A stretch of DNA of 64,000 bases from Paenibacillus_D tarimensis_A (GTDB lineage: Bacteria; Bacillota; Bacilli; Paenibacillales; Paenibacillaceae): assembly GCA_041281825.1 (NCBI GenBank), contig CP166298.1, positions 1 through 64,000 of the forward strand. The letters run 5' to 3'. Shown here in pieces: positions 17,271 to 26,135 of the stretch. Each line of letters starts with the position of its first letter. The first letter of the stretch is position 1. The notes below the pieces were generated by a model. It made no database searches. It had not been told where the DNA came from and saw only the letters and a program-made list of their open reading frames with translations. A program made the translations under genes and the position numbers.

Positions 17271-17309
17271 AGAACGCAAGGATGTAGTTCGATTGGGAGG
17301 GGATAAGCG

Positions 17310-17807
17310 ATGTTGAACCGTGTGATTCTGATTGGCAGACTTACGAAAGATCCGGAAATGCGATACACGCCATCCGGTGTTGCGGTAACGCAATTCACGC
17401 TTGCATGTGACCGGCCGTTTACAAGCAATCAAGGTGAAAGAGAAGCGGATTTTATCCCTATCGTAACCTGGAGGCAATTAGCGGAAACATGCGCTAATTA
17501 CTTACGCAAAGGCCGCTTGACGGCAGTCGAAGGACGCATTCAAGTTCGTAATTACGAGAATAACGAAGGGAAACGGGTCTACGTGACGGAAGTCATTGCG
17601 GACAACGTCCGGTTCCTGGAGTCTAATCGTGAGGGCGGATCACGCGAAGAAGCAAGCGGAAGCCACAGCTCACCAGGCGGTGGGTATGGCGGCGGAAATT
17701 CGTATGGAGCTGCCCGGCCAGGGAATACACCTCGGGGCAACAATAATGATCCGTTCTCGGATGACGGGCGCCCAATCGATATCTCGGAAGATGATTTGCC
17801 ATTCTAA
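17310..17807 (+). CDS. ssb: Single-stranded DNA-binding protein
   Basis: 165 residues: an N-terminal OB fold (MLNRVILIGRLTKDPEMRYTPSG..., about 1-108), a glycine/serine-rich flexible linker, and the acidic tip ending DISEDDLPF that recruits replication and repair proteins. GGGAGGGG lies before the start codon at 17310. Position between rpsF and rpsR is the conserved Bacillota arrangement. Confidence 0.98.
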   Translation: MLNRVILIGRLTKDPEMRYTPSGVAVTQFTLACDRPFTSNQGEREADFIPIVTWRQLAETCANYLRKGRLTAVEGRIQVRNYENNEGKRVYVTEVIADNVRFLESNREGGSREEASGSHSSPGGGYGGGNSYGAARPGNTPRGNNNDPFSDDGRPIDISEDDLPF

Positions 17808-17826
17808 AGGAAAGGACGATTAAAGG

Positions 17827-18105
17827 ATGAGCTTTAAGCAAAGAGAAGGCGGAGATGAGCGTCCGGAACGTAAATTCAGCCGTAAAGGCGGACGTAACAA
17901 GCGCCGTAAAGTGTGTTTCTTTACCGTAAACAAGATCACACACATTGACTATAAAGATATTGATCTGCTCAAAAAGTTTATCAGCGAGCGCGGTAAAATT
18001 CTGCCTCGCCGTGTAACCGGAACGAGCGCGAAATATCAGCGTGCACTGACGATTGCGATCAAACGTTCACGCCAAGTTGCATTGCTGCCTTACACGACAG
18101 AGTAA
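17827..18105 (+). CDS. rpsR: 30S ribosomal protein S18
   Basis: 92 residues. The S18 core KVCFFTVNKITHIDYKDIDLLKKF and KILPRRVTGTSAKYQRALTIAIKRSR is clear, after a basic 28-residue N-terminal extension. ATG 17827 has AAAGG before it. It is the last gene of the operon; a good terminator follows. Confidence 0.98.
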   Translation: MSFKQREGGDERPERKFSRKGGRNKRRKVCFFTVNKITHIDYKDIDLLKKFISERGKILPRRVTGTSAKYQRALTIAIKRSRQVALLPYTTE

Positions 18106-18116
18106 ATAGTTTTCTA

Positions 18117-18145
18117 AGCCTGCTGAAGAGATTCAGCAGGCTTTT
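18117..18145 (+). terminator. Terminator of the rpsF-ssb-rpsR operon
   Basis: AGCCTGCTGAA (18117-18127) pairs with TTCAGCAGGCT (18132-18142), followed by TTTT. Confidence 0.88.
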
Positions 18146-18217
18146 CCATATCTAAATGAAATAACCAGATCGTGCCGGCCGTCCAGGCGAAAATGAAATT
18201 CGATTAGAGGAGACCTT

Positions 18218-19195
18218 ATGGCAACCATACATGACGTGGCCAAAGAAGCGGGAGTATCGGTCACAACGGTATCCCGCGTGCTTAATAATCGCGGATACAT
18301 CGGTGAAACCACACGCAGAAAAGTATATGAAGCGATGGATAAACTGAATTATCAGCCGAATGAAATCGCCCGTTCTTTGCTGAGAAAACAATCGAACCTG
18401 ATCGGACTCATTATTCCGAACGTTTCTCATCCGTTTTTCGCTGAACTGGCTGATTATATCGAGTATTATGCTCATTCGAACGGCTTCAAGCTTCTGTTGT
18501 GCAATTCACATCTCGACCCGGTGAAGGAAAAGGATTATATCGAGATGCTGAAGAGAAACCGGGTGGACGGGATCATTATGGGCAGTCATACGCTTCAAGT
18601 AGAAGAATATAAACAACTGCGTTCACCGATCGTCACGATAGACCGGAAGATCAGTGACGGTATACCGTATATCTCGTCCGATAATTACAATGGGGGAAAA
18701 TTGGCAGCTGAGACCCTCATAGCCAAAGGGTGCAGGAAGGTGGCGCATATATGCGGAAATCTCGAGCTGCAATTATTGGCCAATGAACGTACCCGTGCTT
18801 TTAGGGAAACGGTAAACCAGCATCAAATCGAACATATTATCATCCAGACGGATATGAATGTATTCGATCAGAAGCAATATGAAGGCATTATGCAAGTGCT
18901 TCTTCAAGAGCATCCGGATATGGACGGTGTCTTTGCGACAAGTGACATCATCGCGGCATTTGCCGTTAAGGCATGTCTTCAGTCAGGCAGGAAGGTGCCG
19001 GAAAATGTAAGAATCATCGGTTATGACGATGTGAACGCCGCAAGCTGGATGGTGCCTGGTCTAACGACGATCCGGCAGCCGATTGAACAGCTTGGACGGT
19101 TGGCTGTTGAGTTGATCCAAATGCAAATGCAAGAGCAGCCAATCGAGCGGGAGAATGTGCTCCCGGTAGAGTTGATTGAAAGAGGGACCACTTAG
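18218..19195 (+). CDS. LacI-family transcriptional regulator
   Basis: DNA-binding repressor of 325 residues. The N-terminal HTH is MATIHDVAKEAGVSVTTVSR with the hinge NYQPNEIARSL. A periplasmic-binding-protein-like sensor domain follows, with NVSHPFFAELADYIE near the start and VRIIGYDDVNAASWMVPGLTTIRQP near the end. ATG 18218 follows GAGGAG. The fructan/sucrose ABC operon 4.6 kb downstream has two tandem LacI-type operators at its promoter, so this gene is the obvious candidate regulator, although a CAP gene and an insertion sequence lie between. Confidence 0.9.
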   Translation: MATIHDVAKEAGVSVTTVSRVLNNRGYIGETTRRKVYEAMDKLNYQPNEIARSLLRKQSNLIGLIIPNVSHPFFAELADYIEYYAHSNGFKLLLCNSHLDPVKEKDYIEMLKRNRVDGIIMGSHTLQVEEYKQLRSPIVTIDRKISDGIPYISSDNYNGGKLAAETLIAKGCRKVAHICGNLELQLLANERTRAFRETVNQHQIEHIIIQTDMNVFDQKQYEGIMQVLLQEHPDMDGVFATSDIIAAFAVKACLQSGRKVPENVRIIGYDDVNAASWMVPGLTTIRQPIEQLGRLAVELIQMQMQEQPIERENVLPVELIERGTT

Positions 19196-19354
19196 AACTA
19201 CGAAACTTAAAAGATTTTAATAGAAGGGCGCCGGACTAACGGCGATGCGGCTTTCGCGATTTCCTCCATATTTTGTATCATGAAACGGCGAATTCTCTAT
19301 GTTAACATGAATTTCGTCGGATCCATGTTATCAAACTACAGGAGGGAATTATTT

Positions 19355-20035
19355 ATGAAGATGCAACCGATTCGAGTTGGTATTGCCGGCGTGCTTGCGG
19401 CAGGAATGATCCTGCTCGGCGGAGGAGCTGCCGTTCAAAAAGCGGAAGCGCACTACGTCAGCACAACCACCTTCACCTATAAAGTCGTCTACGGCGATAC
19501 GATGTACAAAATTGCTAATCGTTACGGCGTAAGTCTGGGCAAGCTGATCGCAGCGAATCCGGGACTGGCCAACCCGAATGTGATTTGGCAAGGAATGTAC
19601 ATTAATGTTCCGGCAGCAGCGGGGCAGCCGTCAACCGGCGGTTCAACAGGCAGCGGCACAATGGACAAGAGCAGCTATGCAGCTCAAGTCGTAGCGCTCG
19701 TCAATCAGGAACGGGCAAAAGCGGGCCTTAAAGCACTTCAGTCGGATTCGCTGCTTACGAAAGTGGCGTTGGATAAAGCAAAGGACTTGTATGTAAATAA
19801 CTACTTCAGCCATCAGTCACCGACATACGGCTCCCCGTTCGATATGATGAGAGCATACGGCGTAAAGTATTCGTATGCGGGGGAGAATATCGCCAAGGGA
19901 CAACGTACGCCTCAAGAGGTTATGAATGCATGGATGAACAGCTCAGGCCACCGCGCCAATATTTTGAGCGGCAATTTTACTAAAATCGGTGTTGCTTACT
20001 ACAACGGCGCATGGGTTCAAATGTTTATTTCCTGA
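19355..20035 (+). CDS. Secreted LysM-CAP domain protein (SafA/YkwD-like)
   Basis: Extracellular or cell-wall protein of 226 residues. Order: signal peptide (about 1-33, ending AVQKAEA), LysM peptidoglycan-binding domain (TYKVVYGDTMYKIANRYGVSLGKLIAANPGL, about 43-85), a Gly/Ser/Thr linker, and a CAP (SCP-like) domain (about 105-226) with NQERAKAGLKAL, YFSHQSPTYGSPFDMM, GENIAKGQ and MNSSGHRANILSGNFTKIGVAY. ATG 19355 follows GGAGGG by 8 bases. Homologues are common in spore formers; the exact role is unknown. Confidence 0.9.
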   Translation: MKMQPIRVGIAGVLAAGMILLGGGAAVQKAEAHYVSTTTFTYKVVYGDTMYKIANRYGVSLGKLIAANPGLANPNVIWQGMYINVPAAAGQPSTGGSTGSGTMDKSSYAAQVVALVNQERAKAGLKALQSDSLLTKVALDKAKDLYVNNYFSHQSPTYGSPFDMMRAYGVKYSYAGENIAKGQRTPQEVMNAWMNSSGHRANILSGNFTKIGVAYYNGAWVQMFIS

Positions 20036-20079
20036 TTGCTCAAGCTTGCTTGAATGAACGCAACATTTCGGACGTAGAA

Positions 20080-20125
20080 GATCGTCAATATTATCGCTGC
20101 AGGGCGAAATATTGGCGGTCTTTTT
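20080..20125 (+). terminator. Terminator after the LysM-CAP gene
   Basis: GATCGTCAATATT (20080-20092) pairs imperfectly with AATATTGGCGGTC (20108-20120), followed by five T. Directly after the T run comes ATAATTCTAA, the start of a double-hairpin repeat that the IS110 element appears to have split. Confidence 0.75.
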
Positions 20126-20135
20126 ATAATTCTAA

Positions 20136-21949
20136 ACGTACTATGTCAACTAGTTTTTTCAGACTTTTGAGTAACCCAAACACACCTAACCCTCGATTTT
20201 CCAAAAAAAGTTAGCGACTGACAGAGAAGCGATGCTTGGAACCGGCCTTTCTCGGACTTGAAAGGAAATAGCCTCGTTTTTTCAATCCTGCGATGCAATC
20301 TGGCTGAGTGCAGAATATACGCTAACGTACAATTCGCATTTACAGGACGAGGTGGATAAAGCTTAGACACGAGATCCTAAGGTCTCCAAGAATTTGATCC
20401 GATCTTCCCTCAGTCCCAGAAAGACCGGTTCCAAGGTTTTTGCATTGTTAGGCTATAGCTAAAGTTGGCACAACACAGCTGAATTTCAGTTTTTTATTGA
20501 TTTCAGCAATGATGTGGTAGTTGGGACATTGCGATTGAAACGGCGAACGGTCTCGCAGCATGGTAAAAGCGATTTTCAGCATTTTGTTGCCCATGGCTAC
20601 AAAAATCGCTCTCTCGTGCTTACCTCGCACCTTCAGACGCTGTAGAAGGGCTTGAGATCCTTGTTATGCATGCAGAGATTCCTGCCTGCCAGGTATACCA
20701 CGTAACGCAAATGATCGTTGCCTTGCTTGGAAATACTGCGGTAGGAGCCTTTACCGCCACCGGTTTGCTTGATAATAGGGTTTGTACCTGCTTTCTTAAT
20801 TAACTGGCTTGCATTCGAGTACTGGGATACATCCCCCATCTCGGCATAAAGCTCAGCAGCGGTATTCACCCCCAAGCCCGGTACGGTAAGAAGCAGCTGT
20901 CCGTCTGTCTGAAGGAGAAGGCTCTCGATCTCTTGCTCCAGCGTCTCGATTTTGGCGTCGAATGCTTGTAAGTCGCGAAGCTTCATTTGTAACAGCATCA
21001 ATTCCGGTCGAAGCTCATCTGGGTTCCTGGACAAGGATTGGTCAGCAATGTACAAGAGCTTCTGAATAGTGGTGTTGCGCAATTTCAGATTATGCTGGAC
21101 AGAGAGCTTCCGCAGCCCTGCTTCGCCTAGTTGCAACACGCTTGCCGGGTGTGGGTAGTGCTCCATGAAGAAGAGAGAAGCTTTACCCCAGAAATCGCTG
21201 AATACCTTGATTTTACGAGCTCTGCCGGTAGAGTGATCTGCAAACCCCTGATACTCGCGCCAGATGATATCCATGAGTGCTCGAATCTCTAAGCGCAAGG
21301 AGGCGCGTTTTCGTATCTCGGAGCGTCGTGCTCGGGTCAAGACATGGAGTTGACGGTGCAGCCCATCCAGCAACTTGTTTTCGGTAGCTTTATTGCTTTT
21401 GATGGCGTGGGCAATAGCTACTAAATCGAGATCATCTGTTTTGCACCAGCTAAGTGCGCTTGCGCGTTCCTCGAAGGTGGTATATGGATTAAAGATCTGT
21501 ACGTGGTATCCACGTTTCGCCATTTCGCGGACAATGTCTTCGTAGTAATGGCCTGTGGCTTCGATACCTAGGAACAAGCGCACGGCTTGTGTAGCTGCCA
21601 CCGCCTGATCGATCTTTTTGCAAAGCAACTCCATGCCAGAAAAACTCACCGAGAAAAAGAAGGGTTTCTCAATGATGTCGCCGAAATAATTGCATATTAA
21701 GGCTTTTTGGTGGAGCTTGGCTGCGTCGATCGCAACGATGAGGACCTGCTCCAGGTTAACACCTCTTAGTTGTTGACTGAACTTTGTTCCCTTACGGCCT
21801 TGAATGTGTGAGGATTTCCCCATGCGACTTCAACCTCCTGTGGTGGGTAGGTATTAGATTGAAGCTCTCTGTCAGGTGCTTCTTTCTTCGATAGTCGCTG
21901 GGGATTTCCTTTTTTCGTGTTGATTATATTACACGCCAGAATTTATAAG
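20136..21949 (-). mobile_element. IS110-family insertion sequence, about 1.8 kb
   Basis: The limits come from comparing the two repeat halves ATAATTCTAA (20126-20135) and AATTTATAAG (21950-21959) with the uninterrupted copy at 41235-41333. The interior holds one frameshifted IS110-type transposase gene on the minus strand, about 125 bases of non-coding DNA upstream of it and about 310 bases downstream. IS110 elements have no classical terminal inverted repeats and make no long target duplication; I see neither. The non-coding flanks may encode a bridge RNA. Ends are probably good to a few bases. Confidence 0.8.
20448..21823 (-). pseudogene. IS110-family transposase, frameshifted near the C-terminus
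   Basis: The intact frame runs from 21823 to 20633 (396 residues). It shows the RuvC-like DEDD domain (AIDAAKLHQKAL; GIEATGHYYEDIV; CKTDDLDLVAIA) and the C-terminal Transposase_20 domain (TVPGLGVNTAAELYAEMGDV ... KGSYRSISKQGN, carrying the catalytic serine region). It stops after DLKPFYSV. One base appears missing at about 20641/20642. Adding it back continues as QRLKVRGKHERAIFVAMG and on through NKMLKIAFTMLRDR to a stop at 20448. The last part of the Tnp_20 domain is therefore lost and the element is probably not autonomous. Frameshift by sequencing error cannot be excluded. Confidence 0.85.
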
Positions 21950-22027
21950 TTTCACACTTATATCTGCTTAGAATTCTATGCGAAACGAAGCTTAGCCGCC
22001 AGAGGACGGCGAAGCCGTTTACGCTTG
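21950..22027 (+). repeat. Dispersed double-hairpin repeat, copy R5 (right part)
   Basis: Nearly identical to 41250-41333: TATAAGTTTCACACTTATA hairpin, then CGAAACGAAGCTTAGCCGCC, GAGGACGGCGAAGCCGTTT and ACGCTTG. Its first ten bases lie on the other side of the IS110 element at 20126-20135. Confidence 0.85.
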
Positions 22028-22029
22028 AC

Positions 22030-22115
22030 ATATAAGAAGTATAAGTTCCACTCCAGTGCGGGCTGGTACTTAACTGCGAAACGATTCGTCGCCGGTCAGG
22101 TCGGAAAACGGGGGA
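22030..22115 (+). repeat. Degenerate double-hairpin repeat, copy R7
   Basis: Adjacent to R5. AAGAAGTATAAGTTCCACTC and later TGCGAAACGATTCGTCGCC keep the family order, but the second hairpin is decayed. Confidence 0.5.
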
Positions 22116-22610
22116 TGGATTACTGAACTGTAAAATGTACAGCTTATTTGGCGGAACAGGTTCAATAATGATGCCTGAAATGCAAAACATACATCTTATC
22201 TCTCCATTCTCTGCGGAATTGGTAATATTGTTAAAATTATGATGTAGGAAATGCAGGTTGAATGCTCAAAAATCAGCTTTTCTGTGTTTTTAGCTGCAGG
22301 AAATGCATCTTGAGTGATAATATACCGGTATATTCACAATATAATCGGGTTACATAGCAAAGCATCCGGAATACTACAGAGGTGTACATGGTTACGAGTA
22401 CCGTTTAACGGATCGAGTAGAAGAAAAAACTGTGGCAGGAAGCACTGAAGCAGAATAGGGAGGGAATGGGGAATGGTCGGAAAGTTTACGTGCCGCCTTT
22501 GAAATCGTGTTATATCCATCAATTAAATTCAAGAAGAACACGGTTTCAACAGCGGCTGGAGGCCATCCCCATTTCCTCCCCAACGCGCGGGTAGTATGGC
22601 TTTGCACTAA
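22116..22610. other. Non-coding stretch before the sugar operon
   Basis: About 500 bases with no supported gene. Short open frames on both strands lack ribosome sites and recognisable motifs. It may contain decayed mobile DNA linked to the nearby insertion sequence. Confidence 0.3.
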
Positions 22611-22636
22611 AAAGGACGCCGCTAGGCGTTTTTCTT
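22611..22636 (+). terminator. Terminator-like hairpin
   Basis: ACGCC-gcta-GGCGT flanked by A-rich and T-rich arms (AAAAGG before, TTTTTC after). It would isolate the sugar operon from upstream transcription. Confidence 0.5.
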
Positions 22637-22654
22637 ATTCACCGGGAACGGATG

Positions 22655-22718
22655 GGATTCGTGCTGGCGTTCGATAAGCAAAGAATCTGGGAAAAAAGCG
22701 ATTTCAAGCACGAACTGG
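22655..22718. repeat. Inverted-end repeat, copy 1 of a second dispersed family
   Basis: Begins GGATTCGTGCTGG and ends AGCACGAACTGG, which are inverted. The interior contains CAAAGAATCTGGG. The same ends and interior recur at 35646-35797. Confidence 0.65.
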
Positions 22719-22735
22719 ATCAGTAGCGGATTCAT

Positions 22736-22767
22736 TGGCAAACGATTGATATGTCAAACGATTGACA
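22736..22767. promoter_or_regulatory. Two adjacent LacI-type operators
   Basis: TGGCAAACGATTGATA (22736-22751) and TGTCAAACGATTGACA (22752-22767) are 16-bp near-palindromes with the central AAnCGnTT of LacI-family operators, placed back to back. The second covers the -35 element of the sugar operon promoter, an ideal place for repression. Confidence 0.8.
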
Positions 22768-22790
22768 TAGTCGTATAATCGAATTATAAT
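22762..22790 (+). promoter_or_regulatory. Sigma-A promoter of the sugar uptake operon
   Basis: TTGACA (22762-22767), a 17-base spacer and TATAAT (22785-22790): a perfect consensus promoter. It overlaps the right LacI-type operator. Confidence 0.88.
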
Positions 22791-22857
22791 GCTAATGTAA
22801 GCGATTTAATAATTGAAATATTACATGCCTTATCGGCTGGATCGGGGGAAAGTAGAA

Positions 22858-24201
22858 GTGAAAAAAAGTACATTGGTTCATGCAGGGATTTTGATTTTGC
22901 TCCTTATGCTGGTTGTGTCGGCGTGCGGTAATGCTGCAAAGCCTGCAAATGACGAGGCAAATCAGTCGGCCCCGTCGCAGGGCGCGGACAATTCATCAAG
23001 CCCGGTGAAGATCACGCTGCTCAATTCCAAAGGGGAAATTCAGCTTCAACTTGAGGAAGCCGCGAAGGCGTTCAAAGAAGACTATCCGAACATTACACTG
23101 GAGATTCTTCCTGTACCCGCCGGCCAATCACCGTTTGAACGGGCTTCGGCATTATATGCTTCCGGGAATCCGGCAACGATTACGATGCTTGACACAGGGG
23201 ATGTAGAGAAATTCAAGGATCGAGTGCTGGACCTCTCCGATGAGAAATGGATGGCGGATGCAGTTGAACGCAGCACCGATCTGACGACGTTTGACGGCAA
23301 GAACTTGGCTTTCCCTTTTGCTATCGAAGGATACGGCTTCATTTATAACAAAGATGTACTTGATCAAGCGGTAGGCGGTTCCTTCGATCCTTCCACGATT
23401 ACGACAACGGCAGCCCTAGAGGAGCTCTTCCAAAAAATCGAAGCTTCGGGCAAGTCGCCATTGATCGTATCGCCAATGGACTGGTCTTTGGGGGCACATT
23501 TCCTGGCGCTGGGGTATGCCGGTCAATCCGATGATACGGCAGAAGTAGCGAAGTTTATCGAAGATTTGAAAGCGGGTCAAGTCGATCTGGGCAGTAATGC
23601 GGTATTTAATGGATTAATAAATACATTCGACATAATGATGAATTACAACATCGACAAGGATTCCCCGTTGTCCGGCACATACGAAAGAGGACCGGAAGTA
23701 TTAGGTACCGGCGAAGTCGGCATATGGTTCCAAGGCAACTGGGCATGGCCGCAAATAAGCAGCTTTGATACCGCCGAAGGCCATTACGGCTTCCTGCCGG
23801 TTCCAATCAGCAATAACCCGGACGACTTCGGCAATACACAAATTTCGGGAGCGGTATCTAAACGGCTGGTCATCGATAAAGAAAAGAATACACCGGAGCA
23901 GCAAGCGGCGGCCAAGACATTCATGGAGTGGCTTGTCTATGGTGAAAAAGGTCAGGACTTCCTGGTGATGAAAGCGAATATTATCCCTGCTTTCAAGAAC
24001 ATCACACTGGAATCCAGCGATCCGCTAGCGAATTCGATTAAAGACTACATTTCCAGAGGAAAGCTGCAGGAATCAATGAGTACACTGCCTGCCGATCACT
24101 GGGCGAAGGTCGGCGCATCGATGCAGAAGTATCTTGCTAAAGCTGCAGATCGCGAAACGCTGTTCAAGGAAATCGAAGACTACTGGAAATCGGTGAAATA
24201 A
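22858..24201 (+). CDS. ABC transporter sugar-binding lipoprotein
   Basis: Extracellular solute-binding protein of family 1, 447 residues. With start GTG 22858 (GGGGGAAAG upstream) it begins with a lipoprotein signal MKKSTLVHAGILILLLMLVVS followed by lipobox cysteine in VVSACGN. The mature part shows the usual layout: VKITLLNSKGEIQLQLEEAAKAF, PATITMLDTGDVEKF, GKNLAFPFAIEGYGFIYNKDVL, and VGIWFQGNWAWPQI. It heads an operon with two permeases and a GH32 enzyme, so the ligand is probably a fructose-containing oligosaccharide. No ATPase gene is in the operon; a shared MsmX-type ATPase elsewhere would be needed. Confidence 0.93.
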   Translation: MKKSTLVHAGILILLLMLVVSACGNAAKPANDEANQSAPSQGADNSSSPVKITLLNSKGEIQLQLEEAAKAFKEDYPNITLEILPVPAGQSPFERASALYASGNPATITMLDTGDVEKFKDRVLDLSDEKWMADAVERSTDLTTFDGKNLAFPFAIEGYGFIYNKDVLDQAVGGSFDPSTITTTAALEELFQKIEASGKSPLIVSPMDWSLGAHFLALGYAGQSDDTAEVAKFIEDLKAGQVDLGSNAVFNGLINTFDIMMNYNIDKDSPLSGTYERGPEVLGTGEVGIWFQGNWAWPQISSFDTAEGHYGFLPVPISNNPDDFGNTQISGAVSKRLVIDKEKNTPEQQAAAKTFMEWLVYGEKGQDFLVMKANIIPAFKNITLESSDPLANSIKDYISRGKLQESMSTLPADHWAKVGASMQKYLAKAADRETLFKEIEDYWKSVK

Positions 24202-24224
24202 TAATAACACTTGCCAAGTGAGAC

Positions 24225-24265
24225 AGGCAATGGATCAAGCGGCAGCGGCTTCTTGTCCATTGCCT
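24225..24265 (+). other. Intercistronic stem-loop after the binding protein gene
   Basis: AGGCAATGGA (24225-24234) pairs with TCCATTGCCT (24256-24265). The T run is weak, so it probably stabilises the binding-protein mRNA or attenuates permease expression, as in other sugar ABC operons. Confidence 0.65.
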
Positions 24266-24302
24266 TTATCTCTAACAATTTAGGGAAATGAGAGGGATCC
24301 AT

Positions 24303-25187
24303 ATGATAACGGAAAAAGGTCTGTGGGACCGCCTCCGGACGCGGCTTCTGTTCACCGGACCGACATTGTTTGCTTTCATGGCCGTTATAATTATTCCATT
24401 CTTTTACGGGATCTATCTGACATTTACGAACTGGGACGGAATTGCGACGACGCATACCTTTGTATTGTTTCAAAACTACGCTGAAGTTTTCACTGATAAG
24501 GTATTTTGGAAATCCTTTTATTTAACATTGAAATACGTCTTCTTTACCGTTGTGCTTATTAATGCCGTTGCCTTTATGCTTGCGTATGTACTCACGAGCG
24601 GGCTGAAAGGTCAAAGCTTCTTTCGGGCGGGATTCTTCGTCCCGAATTTAATCGGGGGTATTGTGCTTGGGTTCGTCTGGCAGTTTATTTTCTCTAATGT
24701 ACTTGTGCATTTGGGGAAAAATGCAAATATTCCGTTGTTTAGCGCATCATGGCTTGCCGATCCGGATAAAGCGTTCTGGGCGCTTGTCCTTGTAACGGTG
24801 TGGCAGTATGCCGGTTATATGATGGTTATTTATGTAGCCGGATTGATGAACGTACCGAAAGATATATTGGAGGCCTCAAGCATCGACGGGGCAGGCGGTT
24901 GGACCAGGCTGAGGAGAATGGTGCTGCCGCTTATGGTTCCTTCATTCATCGTATGTATCTTTTTATCGCTGCAGCGCGGATTCATGGTCTATGACCTGAA
25001 CCTTTCGCTTACGAAGGGCGGTCCGTTCAAAAGTACGGAGTTGGTATCTATGCACGTCTATGAAAAAGCGTTTCTGTCCCGAGATTACGGCGTAGGCCAG
25101 GCCGAAGCGTTCGTTCTGTTCCTGCTTGTCGCCGCGGTGACGATTCTGCAGGTTTATTTCAGCAAGAAACTGGAGGTGGAGGCGTAA
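24303..25187 (+). CDS. ABC transporter permease, MalF/UgpA type
   Basis: Inner-membrane permease of 294 residues with six predicted helices. The EAA loop that contacts the ATPase is DILEASSIDGAGGWTRLRRMVLPLM, read here as EASSIDGAGGWTRLRRMVLP. ATG 24303 is preferred over 24288 because AGAGGG lies 6 bases before it. Its TAA overlaps the ATG of the next permease (TAATG). Confidence 0.93.
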   Translation: MITEKGLWDRLRTRLLFTGPTLFAFMAVIIIPFFYGIYLTFTNWDGIATTHTFVLFQNYAEVFTDKVFWKSFYLTLKYVFFTVVLINAVAFMLAYVLTSGLKGQSFFRAGFFVPNLIGGIVLGFVWQFIFSNVLVHLGKNANIPLFSASWLADPDKAFWALVLVTVWQYAGYMMVIYVAGLMNVPKDILEASSIDGAGGWTRLRRMVLPLMVPSFIVCIFLSLQRGFMVYDLNLSLTKGGPFKSTELVSMHVYEKAFLSRDYGVGQAEAFVLFLLVAAVTILQVYFSKKLEVEA

Positions 25188-26014
25188 TGGTCGGCAGCAA
25201 ATCCACATCACCCTGGATCAAGCTGATCCTGTTGTCGCTTTTGCTTCTATTGTTTGTGTTCCCGTTCCTTCTTCTGTTCGTCAATTCGTTCAAGGAGAAC
25301 AAAGCGATTACATCCAGCCCGTTGTCGTTTCCGGATGGGCTTCATCTGGCGAATTATTCAAGTGCGTTTGAGAAAATGAACTACATGTCCGCCTTTTCCA
25401 ATTCTCTTGTAATTACTGTCTTGAGCGTGCTGCTGATTTCGCTTTTCGCTTCAATGACGGCGCACTATTTTGTCAGGAATGAGAACAAGCTCAATCAATA
25501 TACATTTTTTCTTATGGTTGCCTCGATGATTATCCCGTTTCAGGCAATTATGATTCCGCTTGTGAAAATATACGGGTCGGTCGGCATGCTGGACAGCAAA
25601 TGGGCGCTTATTTATATGTATATCGGTTTCGGAAGCTCGCTAGCGGTGTTTATTTATCACGGCTTTGTCAAAAGTATTCCCGCCGAGCTTGAGGAAGCGG
25701 CACTGATTGACGGCTGCACGCGCATGCAGACATTCTTCCGTATTGTATTCCCTGTGCTAACGCCGACAACAGTGACGATAGCAATCCTCAACGTCCTTTG
25801 GATCTGGAACGATTTCCTGCTTCCTTCGCTGGTGCTGATTGCGCCCGAGGAGCGGACGCTGCCGCTTTCGACATTTTATTTCTACGGTACGTACACGGTA
25901 GATTACGGACCGCTTATGGCCGGTCTAATGCTGACGATACTGCCGGTCATTATCATTTATCTTTTCTCGCAAAAATACATTATCCGGGGCGTTATGCAAG
26001 GCTCCATTAAATAA
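25187..26014 (+). CDS. ABC transporter permease, MalG type
   Basis: Second permease subunit, 275 residues, six predicted helices. The EAA loop is ELEEAALIDGCTRMQTFFRI. GGAGGTGGAGG lies just upstream of ATG 25187, which overlaps the preceding stop codon by one base, so the two permeases are coupled. The GH32 gene follows within the same operon. Confidence 0.93.
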   Translation: MVGSKSTSPWIKLILLSLLLLLFVFPFLLLFVNSFKENKAITSSPLSFPDGLHLANYSSAFEKMNYMSAFSNSLVITVLSVLLISLFASMTAHYFVRNENKLNQYTFFLMVASMIIPFQAIMIPLVKIYGSVGMLDSKWALIYMYIGFGSSLAVFIYHGFVKSIPAELEEAALIDGCTRMQTFFRIVFPVLTPTTVTIAILNVLWIWNDFLLPSLVLIAPEERTLPLSTFYFYGTYTVDYGPLMAGLMLTILPVIIIYLFSQKYIIRGVMQGSIK

Positions 26015-26135
26015 AACAGCAAGGGTAGGATGCGCTATTCACACGACAGAGAAGCACTACACAACGGAAAAAGCCGACCGTTTCATCGCCGAAAATAAAC
26101 ATCTGCTTCGTTCCAATTACCGGCTTACGTTTCAC

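Noticed and set aside
22334..22607. Reverse open frames upstream of the sugar operon
   Set aside because: No start context, no similarity I can recognise and stops in related frames; left as unassigned sequence.
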